Part shown: positions 32,690 through 42,245 of the stretch, in pieces
Position numbering within the stretch: the stretch's first letter is position 1
Layout of the letters: each line of letters starts with the position of its first letter
Assembly: GCF_000156335.1 (NCBI RefSeq)
Contig: NZ_DS999213.1
Location: 3,026,929 to 3,090,928 of the forward strand
From: Roseobacter sp. GAI101
Lineage (GTDB): Bacteria; Pseudomonadota; Alphaproteobacteria; Rhodobacterales; Rhodobacteraceae
Direction of reading: 5' to 3'
DNA: 64,000 bases
Position numbers and translations under genes: made by a program
The notes under the pieces: model-generated
Databases searched by the model: none
Seen by the model: the letters and a program-made list of their open reading frames with translations, nothing else
Told to the model about the DNA's origin: nothing

Positions 32690-35476
32690 TCAATCCTGCG
32701 CGCGTTCGACCCCTGCGGCAATCGCGGTACGCAGGCGTTTTTCCAGCGTCTTTTGCTTGCTTTCCGAATAGTATTTCAGCCCGAACATGTCCTTGACATA
32801 GAAAGTGTCGACCACCTGTTCGCCGTAGGTCGCGATGACGGCATTGGCGATATAGACGTTTGATTCCGCCAGAGACCGCGCCAGATCGTACAGCAGGCCG
32901 GGGCGGTCGCGGGTGTCGACCTCGATGATCGTGTAAATCTCGGAGCCTTCGTTATCAAAGGTGATATGGGTCGGGACCCTGAATGCTTTCTCGCGTTTTT
33001 TGACCTTGTCGCGCGATTTCAGCTCTTCCCGTGCCTTGATCTCGCCCTTGAGCGTCTTGCCGATCATCTGCCGCAGACGGGGCAGGCGCGCGATATCATA
33101 GGGATTGCCATCGGCGTCCTGTATCCAGAACGCGCCGGTGACGTAGCCATCCTTGGTGGTATAGCTGCGCGCATCGACGACATTGGCTCCGACCAGCGCC
33201 AGGGCTCCGGCGAGGCGCGCGAAAATGCCGGGATGATCTGTCATGACGAAACAGGCGCGGGTAGCATCGCGGTCTTCGTCAGGGTGCAGGTCGATCCTGA
33301 TTTCGCCTTCCTTGATGTCGCGGAGCAACTCGGCAAAGACCACTTGGGCGGTGACGTGCAAACCCTGCCAATAGGGGTCGTAATGACGTGCCGTTTCCGC
33401 CTGCAGTTCTTTGCGCGGCCAGTCGGCAAGCGCTGCGCGCAAGGTCTTTTTCGCCTCTGCGCCACGGTTCTTGCGGTTCAGGTCTTCCAGTCCGGTTTCC
33501 AGCGCGCGTTTGGTCTGGCGGTATAGCCCGCGGATCAGCACGGCCTTCCAGTTGTTCCACGTGTTGGGACCGACGCCGCGAATGTCGCACACCGTGAGCA
33601 CGCACAGCAGATCCAGCCGCTTGACCGTCTGCACTGCCTTGGCAAAGTCGCGCACGGTGCGCGGATCGGCGATATCGCGTTTCTGCGCCATGTCGGACAT
33701 CAACAGATGATAGCGGACCAGCCATTCGACCGTGTCGACTTCGTTCTGGTGCAGCCCCAGTCGCGGCGCGATTTTGCGCACCATCTGCGCGCCCAGGATC
33801 GAATGATCCTCGGGGCGCCCCTTGGCGATGTCATGCAGCAGCAGCGCGACATAGATCACCCGCCGGTTCACACCGCGTTTCAGGATCGACGAAGCGACAG
33901 GCAGGTCCTCTTCCAGCTCGCCCTTTTCGATCAGGGCAAGGTTGGTGATGCACTGGATGATATGTTCGTCGACTGTATAGCTGTGGTACATGTTGAACTG
34001 CATCATCGCGACGATGGGTTCGAATTCCGGAATGAACGCGGACAGCACGCCAAGTTCGTTCATCCGGCGCAGGCCCCGTTCCGGGTTACCGTGCTTCAGC
34101 ATCAGATCAAGGAAAATTCGCTGCGCTTCGGCGTCGTTGCGCATATCGTCGTCGATCAGTTTCAGGTTGGATTTCACCAGCCGCATGGCGTCGGGGTGGA
34201 TCAACATGCCCGTCCGCAAGGCCTCCTCGAAGATGCGCAGCAGGTTCAGCTTGTCGGCGATGAAGGCTTTGTCATCGGTGATCGCAAGGCGGCCCACGAC
34301 AACCTCGTACCCGTCGCGCATCTTGGGTTTGCGGCGGAAAATGCGTTCCAGCAGGGGTTCGGCCTTGATGTGGATCGATTCCAGTTTGGTCAGGAAAATC
34401 CGCGTCAGTTCGCCCACCTGGGTGGCGTGGCGGAAATAGGCCTGCATGAACACTTCGACACCGCGGCGCCCGCCGGTGTCGGCATATCCCATCGCCTCGG
34501 CGACGGCGACCTGCATGTCAAAGGTCAACTGTTCCGTTGCGCGCCCCGACAGCAGATGCAGATGCCCGCGGACGGCCCACAGGAAATTCTCGGCGGCTAC
34601 GAAAGTCTTGAACTCTTCTTCAAGAAACACTCCGAGGTCCACCAGATCAGCGGCGTTTTCGACGTTGTAGATGTGTTTCGCGATCCAGAAAAGCGATTGC
34701 AGATCGCGCAATCCACCTTTGGCCTCTTTTACATTGGGTTCGACCACATAGCGCAGACCCTGTTTGCGGTGGCGCAGGGCGCGCTCTTCCAGCTTGGCCT
34801 CGATAAAGCTGCGGCCGGAACCGGCGAACAGATCCTTTTTGAGCGTCTTGTCCAGGTCTTGCGCCAGCTTGAGGTCCCCCGCGACAAAGCGGTGTTCCAG
34901 CAGGGCGGTTTGAATCGTGAAATCCTCTGCGCCCAGTTGTACGCAGCCGCGGATGGTGCGGGTGGAGTGGCCAACCTTCAGCTTGAGATCCCACAGCATG
35001 TAAAGCATGGATTCGATCACGCTTTCGGCCCAGTCCGTCGCCTTCTTGGGCATCAGAAACAGCAGATCGACATCTGAAAACGGGGCCATCTCGCCCCGGC
35101 CATAGCCGCCGACGCCAATCACCGCCAGGCGGTCATCGTCAGTCTTGTCGCGCTTGGGGTGCAACCGTTGGGTCGCGATTTGAAGGGTGCTGCGCACCAG
35201 TTGATCGGTCAGATAACAATAGGCCGAGGTCATCGCGCGCGCATCAAAGGGGGCGACTGCAAAGGCCCTTGCGATTTCATCCCGCCCGGCCTTCTGGGCC
35301 TCACGCAGGATTTGGACCGCAGCCGATTTGACCTGTCCGGAATCCGTGGCGCTGTCAAAGGCATCTGACAAAGCCTGGGCGACGGCACCTTCGTCAAAGA
35401 TAAGTTCGGGAGCGCTGATCAGGTGAAGCGCGGTTGCCTCACCTGATTCTGCCTGCGCAATAAGGGGTCTTACCAA
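32690..35476 (-). CDS. glnD: Bifunctional uridylyltransferase/uridylyl-removing enzyme GlnD
   Basis: GlnD senses glutamine and adds or removes UMP on PII proteins to control nitrogen assimilation. The 928-residue protein has the nucleotidyltransferase domain (GVGGYGRGEMAPFSDVDLLFL, about residue 95), the HD phosphohydrolase domain (LLLHDIAKGRPEDHS, about 535) and two C-terminal ACT domains (FARLAGALALVGANVVDARSY and DRPGLLYDLARSLAESNVYI). No ATG is available; a TTG at 35476 is chosen because AAAGGAAAG lies just upstream and it starts after the stop of the preceding gene. An in-frame TTG at 35506 would overlap that gene. Confidence 0.95.
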   Translation of the reverse strand: MVRPLIAQAESGEATALHLISAPELIFDEGAVAQALSDAFDSATDSGQVKSAAVQILREAQKAGRDEIARAFAVAPFDARAMTSAYCYLTDQLVRSTLQIATQRLHPKRDKTDDDRLAVIGVGGYGRGEMAPFSDVDLLFLMPKKATDWAESVIESMLYMLWDLKLKVGHSTRTIRGCVQLGAEDFTIQTALLEHRFVAGDLKLAQDLDKTLKKDLFAGSGRSFIEAKLEERALRHRKQGLRYVVEPNVKEAKGGLRDLQSLFWIAKHIYNVENAADLVDLGVFLEEEFKTFVAAENFLWAVRGHLHLLSGRATEQLTFDMQVAVAEAMGYADTGGRRGVEVFMQAYFRHATQVGELTRIFLTKLESIHIKAEPLLERIFRRKPKMRDGYEVVVGRLAITDDKAFIADKLNLLRIFEEALRTGMLIHPDAMRLVKSNLKLIDDDMRNDAEAQRIFLDLMLKHGNPERGLRRMNELGVLSAFIPEFEPIVAMMQFNMYHSYTVDEHIIQCITNLALIEKGELEEDLPVASSILKRGVNRRVIYVALLLHDIAKGRPEDHSILGAQMVRKIAPRLGLHQNEVDTVEWLVRYHLLMSDMAQKRDIADPRTVRDFAKAVQTVKRLDLLCVLTVCDIRGVGPNTWNNWKAVLIRGLYRQTKRALETGLEDLNRKNRGAEAKKTLRAALADWPRKELQAETARHYDPYWQGLHVTAQVVFAELLRDIKEGEIRIDLHPDEDRDATRACFVMTDHPGIFARLAGALALVGANVVDARSYTTKDGYVTGAFWIQDADGNPYDIARLPRLRQMIGKTLKGEIKAREELKSRDKVKKREKAFRVPTHITFDNEGSEIYTIIEVDTRDRPGLLYDLARSLAESNVYIANAVIATYGEQVVDTFYVKDMFGLKYYSESKQKTLEKRLRTAIAAGVERAQD

Positions 35477-35486
35477 TTGCTTTCCT

Positions 35487-36671
35487 TTAGAAGCCCACGC
35501 CGCCAAAGGCTCTGGGGGCCGGATCTACGATCACAACGGATTTGTTGCGGATCGTGGCAACGGCCAGACCATGCTCGGCTGTACCGTCTTTTTTCAGGCG
35601 GAACACGCCATTCGCGCCGCGGAAGCCCGCGCTTTGCGTCAAGCGACCTGCCGACAGGGCATTTGATTTCCCTGATCTGACCAATGCGCCGACGGCGGCG
35701 ATCCCGTCAAATGCCAGACCGGCGATTGGCGTTGGTGCTTGGCCGTATGCGGCCGAGTACCGCTGCGAAAAGGCAGCAGCGGCGGCAGGGTCAGGCAAGG
35801 CGAACCAGCCGCCCTGAACACCGGGAAGCGCCAGCGTCTGCGCCGGGATGTCCCAGCGTGTCAGGCCGATATATTGCGTCGATGCAACGGGCAGGCCCGC
35901 CTCTGGCAACAGTTGTGCAAACAAGGGCAGGGCGCTGGCAGAAGACGTGGTCAGAAAGATCGCGTCTGCGCCGTTCGCATCATAAGCGGCCTTTGCACGC
36001 GGTACGGATGCGATCACTGATTCCTGGCTTAGCGCATAATCAATGGTGCCGGCGTTCTTGGCACCATTTTCCGCGATAGCCCGCAGGATGGCGTCACGGC
36101 CAAGCTGTCCGGCAAGATCCTGTCCGTGCAGGATCAGGATATTGTCCTTGCCGGTGGATTTGGCGTAGCGCACCAAACGGTCGGCCGTGTCGCCAAAGCC
36201 TTGGCCCAAAGCGAAAACATTCCCCCCCGCAATGTTGGGGTTGTTCGAGAAGGACAGGACATTGACGCCTTGTGCCGCGACAGCATTGCCCGCGGCATTC
36301 GCAGCCTCGCCGTACAGCGGGCCGATGATGATCTGCGCACCGTCGTTTACAGCCTGCGCTGCGGCTGTGCCTGCAACGGCAGCATTGCCGCCAGTACCAT
36401 AGACACGCAGGTCAATCTGCACGCCGCTAAGGTCGCGGATCGCCAGACGCGCCGCGTTTTCAAGCTCTTGTGCCAATTGGTTGTCCCCGGGCGTTCCGCC
36501 GCGCGGGACCAGAAGGGCGACCGGAACAGGTTTGTTGGGATCAACCTTGGGGCCGCTTCCGGTGTTCATGTTCGTGGCGATCCCCGGTTCGCAGGCGGCA
36601 AGCGCCAGTGCCACGAAGGGCAGGATCAAAAGCCGCAATGGCTTGCGGATGGTGTTTAAAACAGCGATCAT
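35487..36671 (-). CDS. Penicillin-binding protein activator, LppC/LpoA-like lipoprotein
   Basis: A 394-residue lipoprotein: the signal ends in lipobox LALAAC, with acylation at Cys27 (then EPGIATN). The mature part is a periplasmic-binding-protein fold (starting PVPVALLVPRGG, with IIIGPLYGEAAN and the IFLTTSSASALPLFAQLL strand). The LppC family in gammaproteobacteria is LpoA, activating PBP1a; a similar job is inferred here. As in E. coli (yraL-lpoA-yraN), it adjoins rsmI and yraN, here divergent from rsmI. It precedes glnD by 10 bases and probably shares its transcript. Confidence 0.85.
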   Translation of the reverse strand: MIAVLNTIRKPLRLLILPFVALALAACEPGIATNMNTGSGPKVDPNKPVPVALLVPRGGTPGDNQLAQELENAARLAIRDLSGVQIDLRVYGTGGNAAVAGTAAAQAVNDGAQIIIGPLYGEAANAAGNAVAAQGVNVLSFSNNPNIAGGNVFALGQGFGDTADRLVRYAKSTGKDNILILHGQDLAGQLGRDAILRAIAENGAKNAGTIDYALSQESVIASVPRAKAAYDANGADAIFLTTSSASALPLFAQLLPEAGLPVASTQYIGLTRWDIPAQTLALPGVQGGWFALPDPAAAAAFSQRYSAAYGQAPTPIAGLAFDGIAAVGALVRSGKSNALSAGRLTQSAGFRGANGVFRLKKDGTAEHGLAVATIRNKSVVIVDPAPRAFGGVGF

Positions 36672-36760
36672 TATTGTGTCACTCCATTGGTGGCGGATTG
36701 GCGGCCTTCGGCCCCGAAAACATATGCACGATCATAGAGAGTGCGAAAGGCGGGTCCAGC

Positions 36761-37627
36761 TTGAATTATCAAAAGATACCGTTGCAGGCGGGCTTGTACT
36801 TTGTCGGCGTGCCGATCGGGACGGCGCGCGATATCACGCTGCGGGCGTTGGATGTGCTGGCTTCGGCGGATGTGCTGGCCGCCGAAGACACCCGCAGCCT
36901 GCGCCGTTTGATGGAAATCCACGGCGTACCGCTTGAGGGCAGGCATATCGTGGCGTTGCACGATCATTCTGGGAATGCCGTTCAAGACAAGCTCTTGGCA
37001 GCGATCCGCGAAGGAAAATCCGTCGCTTATGCCTCCGAGGCTGGGATGCCGTTGATCGCCGATCCCGGGTTCGAATTGTCGCGCGCCGTGGGTGAAGCGG
37101 GGCTGATGCTGACCTGCGCACCAGGGCCTTCGGCAGTGCTGACGGCACTTGCCTTGGGAGGGTTGCCGACGGATGCTTTTTTCTTCGCCGGCTTTCTGCC
37201 TAACGCCACGTCAGCGCGGCAAACTGCCCTTCAAAAGCTGAAAGACGTGCAGGGCACGCTTGTTTTCTACGAATCACCCAAACGTCTGGGGGCGATGCTG
37301 AAGGACGCCGCATCGGCGTTGGGTCCCGAACGTGCTGGCGCAGTATGCCGGGAATTGACCAAAAAGTTCGAAGAGGTGAAACGCGGCACCCTTCAGGAAT
37401 TATGCGATATTTATGCTGACAAGGGGCCCAAAGGCGAAATCGTCGTCCTGATTGATCGTGGGCGTTTACAGTCCGTTAGTGAAACGGATGTAACATCGGA
37501 TTTGTCGGCTGCGCTGCTGACACATTCGATGCGCGATGCGGTTGATATGGTGGCGCAGGCGCACAACTTGCCGCGCAGAAAAGTGTATCAGGCGGCGCTT
37601 GAATTGGGAAAAGGAAATGCATCATGA
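36761..37627 (+). CDS. rsmI: 16S rRNA (cytidine(1402)-2'-O)-methyltransferase RsmI
   Basis: A 288-residue tetrapyrrole-methylase fold enzyme that methylates the 2'-O of C1402 in the 16S decoding centre using SAM. Motifs include GLYFVGVPIGTARDITLRAL at the start, ASEAGMPLIADPGF (about residue 87), CAPGPSAVLTALALGGLPTDAFFFAGFLP (described by position near 112), and FYESPKRLG. The start is a TTG at 36761, preceded by AAAGGCGGG, since the N-terminus then matches the family; no ATG is in frame nearby. Its stop overlaps the yraN start as ATGA. Confidence 0.92.
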   Translation: MNYQKIPLQAGLYFVGVPIGTARDITLRALDVLASADVLAAEDTRSLRRLMEIHGVPLEGRHIVALHDHSGNAVQDKLLAAIREGKSVAYASEAGMPLIADPGFELSRAVGEAGLMLTCAPGPSAVLTALALGGLPTDAFFFAGFLPNATSARQTALQKLKDVQGTLVFYESPKRLGAMLKDAASALGPERAGAVCRELTKKFEEVKRGTLQELCDIYADKGPKGEIVVLIDRGRLQSVSETDVTSDLSAALLTHSMRDAVDMVAQAHNLPRRKVYQAALELGKGNAS

Positions 37628-38001
37628 CGGTTTCGGCCAAACGTATCCGGGGATCTGTCAGTTATCATGCGGGCCTTTCGGCAGAATTGCAGGTGACGCA
37701 AGACTACGAGCGTCGGGGTTTTGCGCTGGCGCGGGAAAGATGGCGGGGCAAAAGCGGTGAAATTGATCTGATTATGCGCGACGGTGATGCGCTGATTTTC
37801 GTCGAGGTCAAGAAAAGCCAAAGCTTGCAGCGCGCAGCCCAACGGATCACGCCGCGCCAGATGAACCGCATCTATTGCGCTGCCGAAGAATACCTGGCGG
37901 GGGAGCCCAACGGCACATTGACGGACGTGCGGTTTGACGTGGCATTGGTCGATCAGACCAGTGATATCCAAATCATGGAAAACGCCTTCGGTCACGGTTG
38001 A
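37624..38001 (+). CDS. YraN family (UPF0102) nuclease-like protein
   Basis: A 125-residue protein with the restriction-endonuclease-like fold of UPF0102: RGKSGEIDLIMRDGDALIFVEVKKSQS contains the PD-(D/E)xK residues (E..D..ExK). Function is unknown but the family is often next to rsmI, as here, where ATGA overlaps the rsmI stop. It is followed by gshB after 58 bases. Confidence 0.92.
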   Translation: MTVSAKRIRGSVSYHAGLSAELQVTQDYERRGFALARERWRGKSGEIDLIMRDGDALIFVEVKKSQSLQRAAQRITPRQMNRIYCAAEEYLAGEPNGTLTDVRFDVALVDQTSDIQIMENAFGHG

Positions 38002-38059
38002 CCCATTGCACCCCGCGCCCTGCTGCGTCATCTAATGATGAACAGCACGGAGACCTCAG

Positions 38060-38995
38060 ATGAAGATCGCCTTTCAGATGGACCCGATCGGGGCCGTTAA
38101 TATTGATGCAGATAGCAGCTTTCGCCTTGCAGAAGAGGCGCAGGCGCGGGGGCATTCTCTTTTCTACTACACGCCGGACCACCTTGCGTTTCAAGAAGGG
38201 CGCATTACCGCGCGCGGCCATGACCTTACCGTTCAACGGGTACAGGGCGACCATGCGACGCTGGGGGAAGAACGCGAAGTAGACCTGGCGGAGTTCGACG
38301 TAGTCTGGTTGCGTCAGGATCCGCCTTTCGACATGCATTACATCACGTCGACCCATCTTCTGGATCGGCTGCGGAAAACAACCCTGGTGGTGAATGATCC
38401 GTTCTGGGTGCGCAATTTCCCCGAGAAGTTGCTGGTGCTGGATTTTCCGGACCTGACGCCACCCACGACGATCGCGCGTGATTTCCAGACGATCAAGGCG
38501 TTCAAGGCCAAGCACAGCGATGTCATCCTCAAGCCGCTTTACGGTAATGGCGGGGCGGGTGTCTTCCGGCTGGACGAAAACGACCGGAACCTGGGTTCTT
38601 TGTACGAACTGTTCACGGGGTTTTCGCGCGAACCGTTGATTGTTCAGAAATTCCTGCCTGCCGTTTCCAAGGGCGACAAGCGTATCATCCTGGTTGACGG
38701 TGAGGCCGTTGGTGCGATCAACCGCGTGCCTGCGGAAGGTGAGACGCGGTCGAACATGCATGTCGGTGGGCGGCCGGAAAAGGTTGGCTTGACCAAGCGC
38801 GACCTTGAAATCTGCGCCGCGATTGGCCCATTGCTCAAGGAGAGGGGGCAGATCTTTGTCGGCATCGACGTGATCGGCGACTATCTGACCGAGATCAACG
38901 TAACCTCCCCGACCGGTATCCAGGAGCTTGAGCGTTTCGACGGTACCAACATTGCCGCCAAGATTTGGGAGGCGATTGAGGCGCGCCGCGCGTGA
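38060..38995 (+). CDS. gshB: Glutathione synthetase
   Basis: An ATP-grasp ligase of 311 residues that joins gamma-glutamylcysteine and glycine. It starts [24 protein letters not shown], has the ATP-grasp glycine loop [13 protein letters not shown] (about residue 157) and ends with the metal-binding region [19 protein letters not shown]. Its stop overlaps the GTG start of the esterase (GTGA). Together with the two GSTs in the window it fits a glutathione-based stress system. Confidence 0.96.
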   Translation: MKIAFQMDPIGAVNIDADSSFRLAEEAQARGHSLFYYTPDHLAFQEGRITARGHDLTVQRVQGDHATLGEEREVDLAEFDVVWLRQDPPFDMHYITSTHLLDRLRKTTLVVNDPFWVRNFPEKLLVLDFPDLTPPTTIARDFQTIKAFKAKHSDVILKPLYGNGGAGVFRLDENDRNLGSLYELFTGFSREPLIVQKFLPAVSKGDKRIILVDGEAVGAINRVPAEGETRSNMHVGGRPEKVGLTKRDLEICAAIGPLLKERGQIFVGIDVIGDYLTEINVTSPTGIQELERFDGTNIAAKIWEAIEARRA

Positions 38996-39909
38996 GCCTC
39001 ATCCGGCCTATCCTCAATAGCTATCTGCGTAATATCGAAAAGCGGCGCTTGGCGAAAACTGCGGATGTCGCGGAAATCCGCAAGAGGTTTGCCTTGAACG
39101 CCCGGCTTTTCTTTCATGCGCCACGGGGCACGCAGATGGCAAAGGTCACTTTGCCAGACGCTTGCGAACTTATGGAAATCACGCCAAGGCAAGTCACAAG
39201 CGATCTGGTGATTTTTTACATCCACGGCGGTGGTTTCGTTTTTGGCAGTCCGGAAACCCACGCGGCGATGTTGGCGCAATTGGCGGCCCGCACCGGTGCG
39301 CGGGTGGTGATGCCACGGTACCGTCTGGCCCCTGAATACCCCTATCCCGCCGCGATCGAGGATGTAGAGAACGCTTACCTTGCACTTGTCCGTTCGGGTG
39401 TGGAGACGGGGAGTATCGTCATTGGCGGCGACAGTGCAGGCGGCGCGTTGACGTTCAGTTTGCTGGGGCAGATCATGGCAAACCGCTGGCCCATGCCGCG
39501 CGGTGCTTTCGGTTTTTCGCCCTTCGTTGATTTCGCACACCAAGGCGCAAGCCATCGTGAGAACGCCAAACGAGAGGCTGTCTTGCCGGTCGAGCGTGCG
39601 GAACGGATGGTGCAGATGTATCTGGCCGGGGCCGATCGGAATGATCCGCGCATCAGTGCGCTGAACGCCGATTATCAGGGTGCGCCACCAGTGTGGATCT
39701 GTGTCGGTGACACCGAAATCCTGCGCGATGACGCACGGCGCATCCAGCAACGGCTAAAGGATCAGGGCGTGGCGGTGACGTTTCTGGAGGCCCATGACCT
39801 CCCCCATGTTTGGCCGATTTTTCACAATATCCTGCCCGAAGCCCGTCAGACACTTGCCACCCTTGCAAGTTGGATCAAAGCGCTGCCGCGCCCGGCAGGC
39901 GAAAGCTGA
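38992..39909 (+). CDS. Alpha/beta hydrolase, HSL-type esterase
   Basis: A 305-residue cytosolic esterase with the oxyanion motif HGGGF (residues 78-82), the nucleophile Ser148 in GDSAGG, and a C-terminal aspartate ([11 protein letters not shown]) and histidine (LPHVWPI), the order of the hormone-sensitive-lipase family. Family members hydrolyse short acyl esters. It starts with a GTG that overlaps the gshB stop, so translation is probably coupled. The 3' end overlaps the convergent comM gene by 35 bases. Confidence 0.9.
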   Translation: MSLIRPILNSYLRNIEKRRLAKTADVAEIRKRFALNARLFFHAPRGTQMAKVTLPDACELMEITPRQVTSDLVIFYIHGGGFVFGSPETHAAMLAQLAARTGARVVMPRYRLAPEYPYPAAIEDVENAYLALVRSGVETGSIVIGGDSAGGALTFSLLGQIMANRWPMPRGAFGFSPFVDFAHQGASHRENAKREAVLPVERAERMVQMYLAGADRNDPRISALNADYQGAPPVWICVGDTEILRDDARRIQQRLKDQGVAVTFLEAHDLPHVWPIFHNILPEARQTLATLASWIKALPRPAGES

Positions 39910-41389
39910 GCGCCTCGGCCAGATGTGGTTTTTGCACGCTGTCAGAACCGTCCAGATCCGCAATCGTGCGCGCCACCCGCAAGACCCGGTGGTAGCCTCG
40001 CGCTGACAGTTGGAAACGCTCTGCCGCGCGTAACAGAAGCGCGCGCGCCTCGGCATCCGAGCTGGCGATCATCTCGAGCAGGTCGCCGTCGGCATCGGCG
40101 TTCAGGCTGGCCTTGGGGTGGTCTGCAAAGCGGTCTTCCTGAGTTTGCCGCGCCCGCGCGACACGGGCCGCGACCTGAGCCGAGCTTTCGCCATCGCTTG
40201 GCAGATCAAGATCGGTAAAGGCAACGGGGGGCACATCGACACGCAGATCGAAACGGTCCATCAGCGGTCCTGAAATGCGCCCGATATAATCTTCACCGCA
40301 GTTGGGGGCCTTGCTGCAGGCGCGGGAGGGATCGCTAAGGTGCCCGCATTTGCAGGGGTTAGCAGCGGCGACGAGCATGAATTTGCACGGGTATTTCACG
40401 TGGGCGTTGGCGCGGGCGATCATGACTTCGCCTGTCTCGACGGGTTGTCTGAGGGTTTCGAGCACCATACGGGGAAATTCCGGGAACTCATCCATGAACA
40501 AGACGCCGTTATGCGCTAGGCTGACCTCTCCCGGTCGGGCCTGCCTGCCCCCGCCGATGATCGCGGCCATAGAGGCGGTGTGATGCGGTTCGCGAAACGG
40601 TCGTGTTCGGGAAATCCCGCCTTCGTCCAAGAGCCCGGCCAAAGAGTGGATCATGGAGGTGCTGAGCGCTTCGCGTGGCGTCAGCGGCGGCAGGATCGTG
40701 GGTAAGCGCGCCGCCAACATGGACTTGCCCGCGCCCGGCGTGCCCACGAACATCAGATGGTGACGCCCGGCGGCGGAAATTTCCAACGCCCGTTTGGCGC
40801 GTTCCTGGCCTTTGACGTCGCGCAGGTCTTTGGTCTGGTGGGGTTGTGCGACTTCACCGGGGTCGGCGGGGGATATGGGGACCTGCCCGGTATAGTGCCT
40901 GACCACATCGCCCAAGGACGCAGCGGCAATGACCTGTGTGTTGCCCACCCAAGCGGCTTCGGCCCCAGATGCGGCGGGGCACAGCAGGCTTCGGTTGTGT
41001 TCTGCCGCAGCCATAGCAGCCGGCAGCGCACCGATCACCGGGATCAACGTACCGTCCAGCGAAAGCTCGCCCAGGGCGACCACGGATTGGACCACGTCAC
41101 TGGGCAAGATATCGATCGCCCCCAGCAGGGCGAGCGCGATGGGTAGGTCGAAATGGCTGCCCTCTTTGGGCAGGTCGGCGGGGCTGAGGTTGATGGTGAT
41201 GCGCTTGCTGGGCAGCGCGATCGCCATTGAGGTGAGCGCTGCACGCACGCGGTCGCGTGCCTCTGACACCGCCTTGTCGGGAAGGCCGACAATCGAGAAA
41301 GCGGGCAGCCCCGCCGATACGGCGCATTGCACTTCGACAATGCGGGCTTCGACCCCTTGAAATGCGACGGTATAAGCGCGTGAAACCAT
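39875..41389 (-). CDS. comM: YifB family Mg-chelatase-like AAA ATPase (ComM)
   Basis: A 504-residue protein: an N-terminal Lon-protease-like domain (residues 1-165), an AAA ATPase with Walker A GTPGAGKS (216-223) and Walker B GVLFMDEFPEF, a four-cysteine zinc-binding site (NPCKCGHL...CSKAPNC) and a C-terminal helical domain. ComM is a hexameric helicase for branch migration during natural transformation. The upstream region has TTAACCAT (41411-41418, minus strand), a CtrA-site-like element; in R. capsulatus comM is among the CtrA-dependent transformation genes. Confidence 0.93.
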   Translation of the reverse strand: MVSRAYTVAFQGVEARIVEVQCAVSAGLPAFSIVGLPDKAVSEARDRVRAALTSMAIALPSKRITINLSPADLPKEGSHFDLPIALALLGAIDILPSDVVQSVVALGELSLDGTLIPVIGALPAAMAAAEHNRSLLCPAASGAEAAWVGNTQVIAAASLGDVVRHYTGQVPISPADPGEVAQPHQTKDLRDVKGQERAKRALEISAAGRHHLMFVGTPGAGKSMLAARLPTILPPLTPREALSTSMIHSLAGLLDEGGISRTRPFREPHHTASMAAIIGGGRQARPGEVSLAHNGVLFMDEFPEFPRMVLETLRQPVETGEVMIARANAHVKYPCKFMLVAAANPCKCGHLSDPSRACSKAPNCGEDYIGRISGPLMDRFDLRVDVPPVAFTDLDLPSDGESSAQVAARVARARQTQEDRFADHPKASLNADADGDLLEMIASSDAEARALLLRAAERFQLSARGYHRVLRVARTIADLDGSDSVQKPHLAEALSFRLPGAAAL

Positions 41390-41410
41390 GATGAGCCTTT
41401 GATGACTGGT

Positions 41411-41418
41411 ATGGTTAA
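41411..41418 (-). promoter_or_regulatory. CtrA-like half site before comM
   Basis: Read on the minus strand it is TTAACCAT, 22 bases before the comM start. A second TTAA-rich element (GTTAA-N6-TTAA, 41436-41450) lies upstream but its spacing differs by one base from a full CtrA site. Regulation is inferred. Confidence 0.4.
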
Positions 41419-41460
41419 TGCGTAGGTAGGGGATGTTTAAGAAGCGTTAACGCCTGAGGG

Positions 41461-41496
41461 TCCCGGGGGATTTGAGTTTATTTTGCAAAATGAAGC
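41461..41496 (+). repeat. Dispersed gene-end repeat, copy 3 (before the GST stop)
   Basis: TCCCGGGGGATTTGAGTTTA followed by TTTTGCAAAATGAAG, just past the end of the minus-strand GST gene. It resembles the 50531 and 50583 copies; its orientation relative to the gene is reversed compared with most copies. Confidence 0.55.
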
Positions 41497-41502
41497 AGCG
41501 GA

Positions 41503-42186
41503 TCAGTTCGTTGGCCAAGCCCGTGTTTCCACACCCATGTCGTAGGGGAAGGGGGCATAGGTGGTCTTCAGGCCCTCTGCCCGCCATGCTTTGAACGCGG
41601 GATCGTTGATGGTCGTGTCGCAGTACCGCCGCGCCTGTTCCGAAACGGGCAGGTCGTAGCCGATAATCCGGGCGCAAACGGGGGCATAGAAGGCGTCTGC
41701 CAAGCTGTAGCTGCCAAAGAGCCAAGGCCCATTCCCGTCAGATGCCGGTGCCGCGTGGTCCCACAGTTGTTCAAGCCTGGCCAGATCCTTGGCCAGAGCG
41801 TCTGAAACGGGAAGTCCCGTGTTTACGTGTTGCAACTGCATCGGGCATTCGCCGCGCAAGGCGGAAAATCCGGACACCATCGCCGCGCAAAGCCATCTGG
41901 CGCGGGCGCGCGCGGACGGGGCTGCGGGCCACATGGAGGTGTCGGGATGACGTTCTGCGAGGGTTTCGGCCATGGCCAGTGTTTCGCCGATGACCTCACC
42001 GTCGGGGAGCTTTAGGGCAGGCACCAATTCGGCGGGGGCGAGGGGGGCCATATCCTGGGCCATCGTACCGCCGTACAACCCGATCATATGACTGCGATAG
42101 GGCAGGTCAAATTTTTCCAGCATCAGCCAGCCACGCAGGGACCAACTGGAGAAGGTTCTGTCGCCGATATAAAGATCATATGTCAT
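41503..42186 (-). CDS. Glutathione S-transferase
   Basis: A 227-residue GST with the active-site pattern DRTFSSWSLRGWLML (serine type, near residue 10-17), and the glutathione-binding VPALKLPDGEVIGETLAMAETLAE motif. The C-terminal domain contains SYSLADAFYAPVCARI. It conjugates or reduces with glutathione; the substrate is unknown. It is the second GST in the window and lies downstream of the phosphatase. Confidence 0.88.
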   Translation of the reverse strand: MTYDLYIGDRTFSSWSLRGWLMLEKFDLPYRSHMIGLYGGTMAQDMAPLAPAELVPALKLPDGEVIGETLAMAETLAERHPDTSMWPAAPSARARARWLCAAMVSGFSALRGECPMQLQHVNTGLPVSDALAKDLARLEQLWDHAAPASDGNGPWLFGSYSLADAFYAPVCARIIGYDLPVSEQARRYCDTTINDPAFKAWRAEGLKTTYAPFPYDMGVETRAWPTN

Positions 42187-42245
42187 GATTGAATTACTAT
42201 CCCGCCCCTTCTGAAAACTGCAATCTGAAAATCGCAGCGGTCCGA

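Noticed and set aside
33707..35077. A 456-codon plus-strand frame inside glnD
   Set aside because: Antisense shadow of the GlnD sequence, whose own domains are unambiguous.
41436..41450. A full CtrA binding site (TTAA-N7-TTAA) before comM
   Set aside because: The spacing is six, not seven, so only the separate TTAACCAT element is kept, at low confidence.
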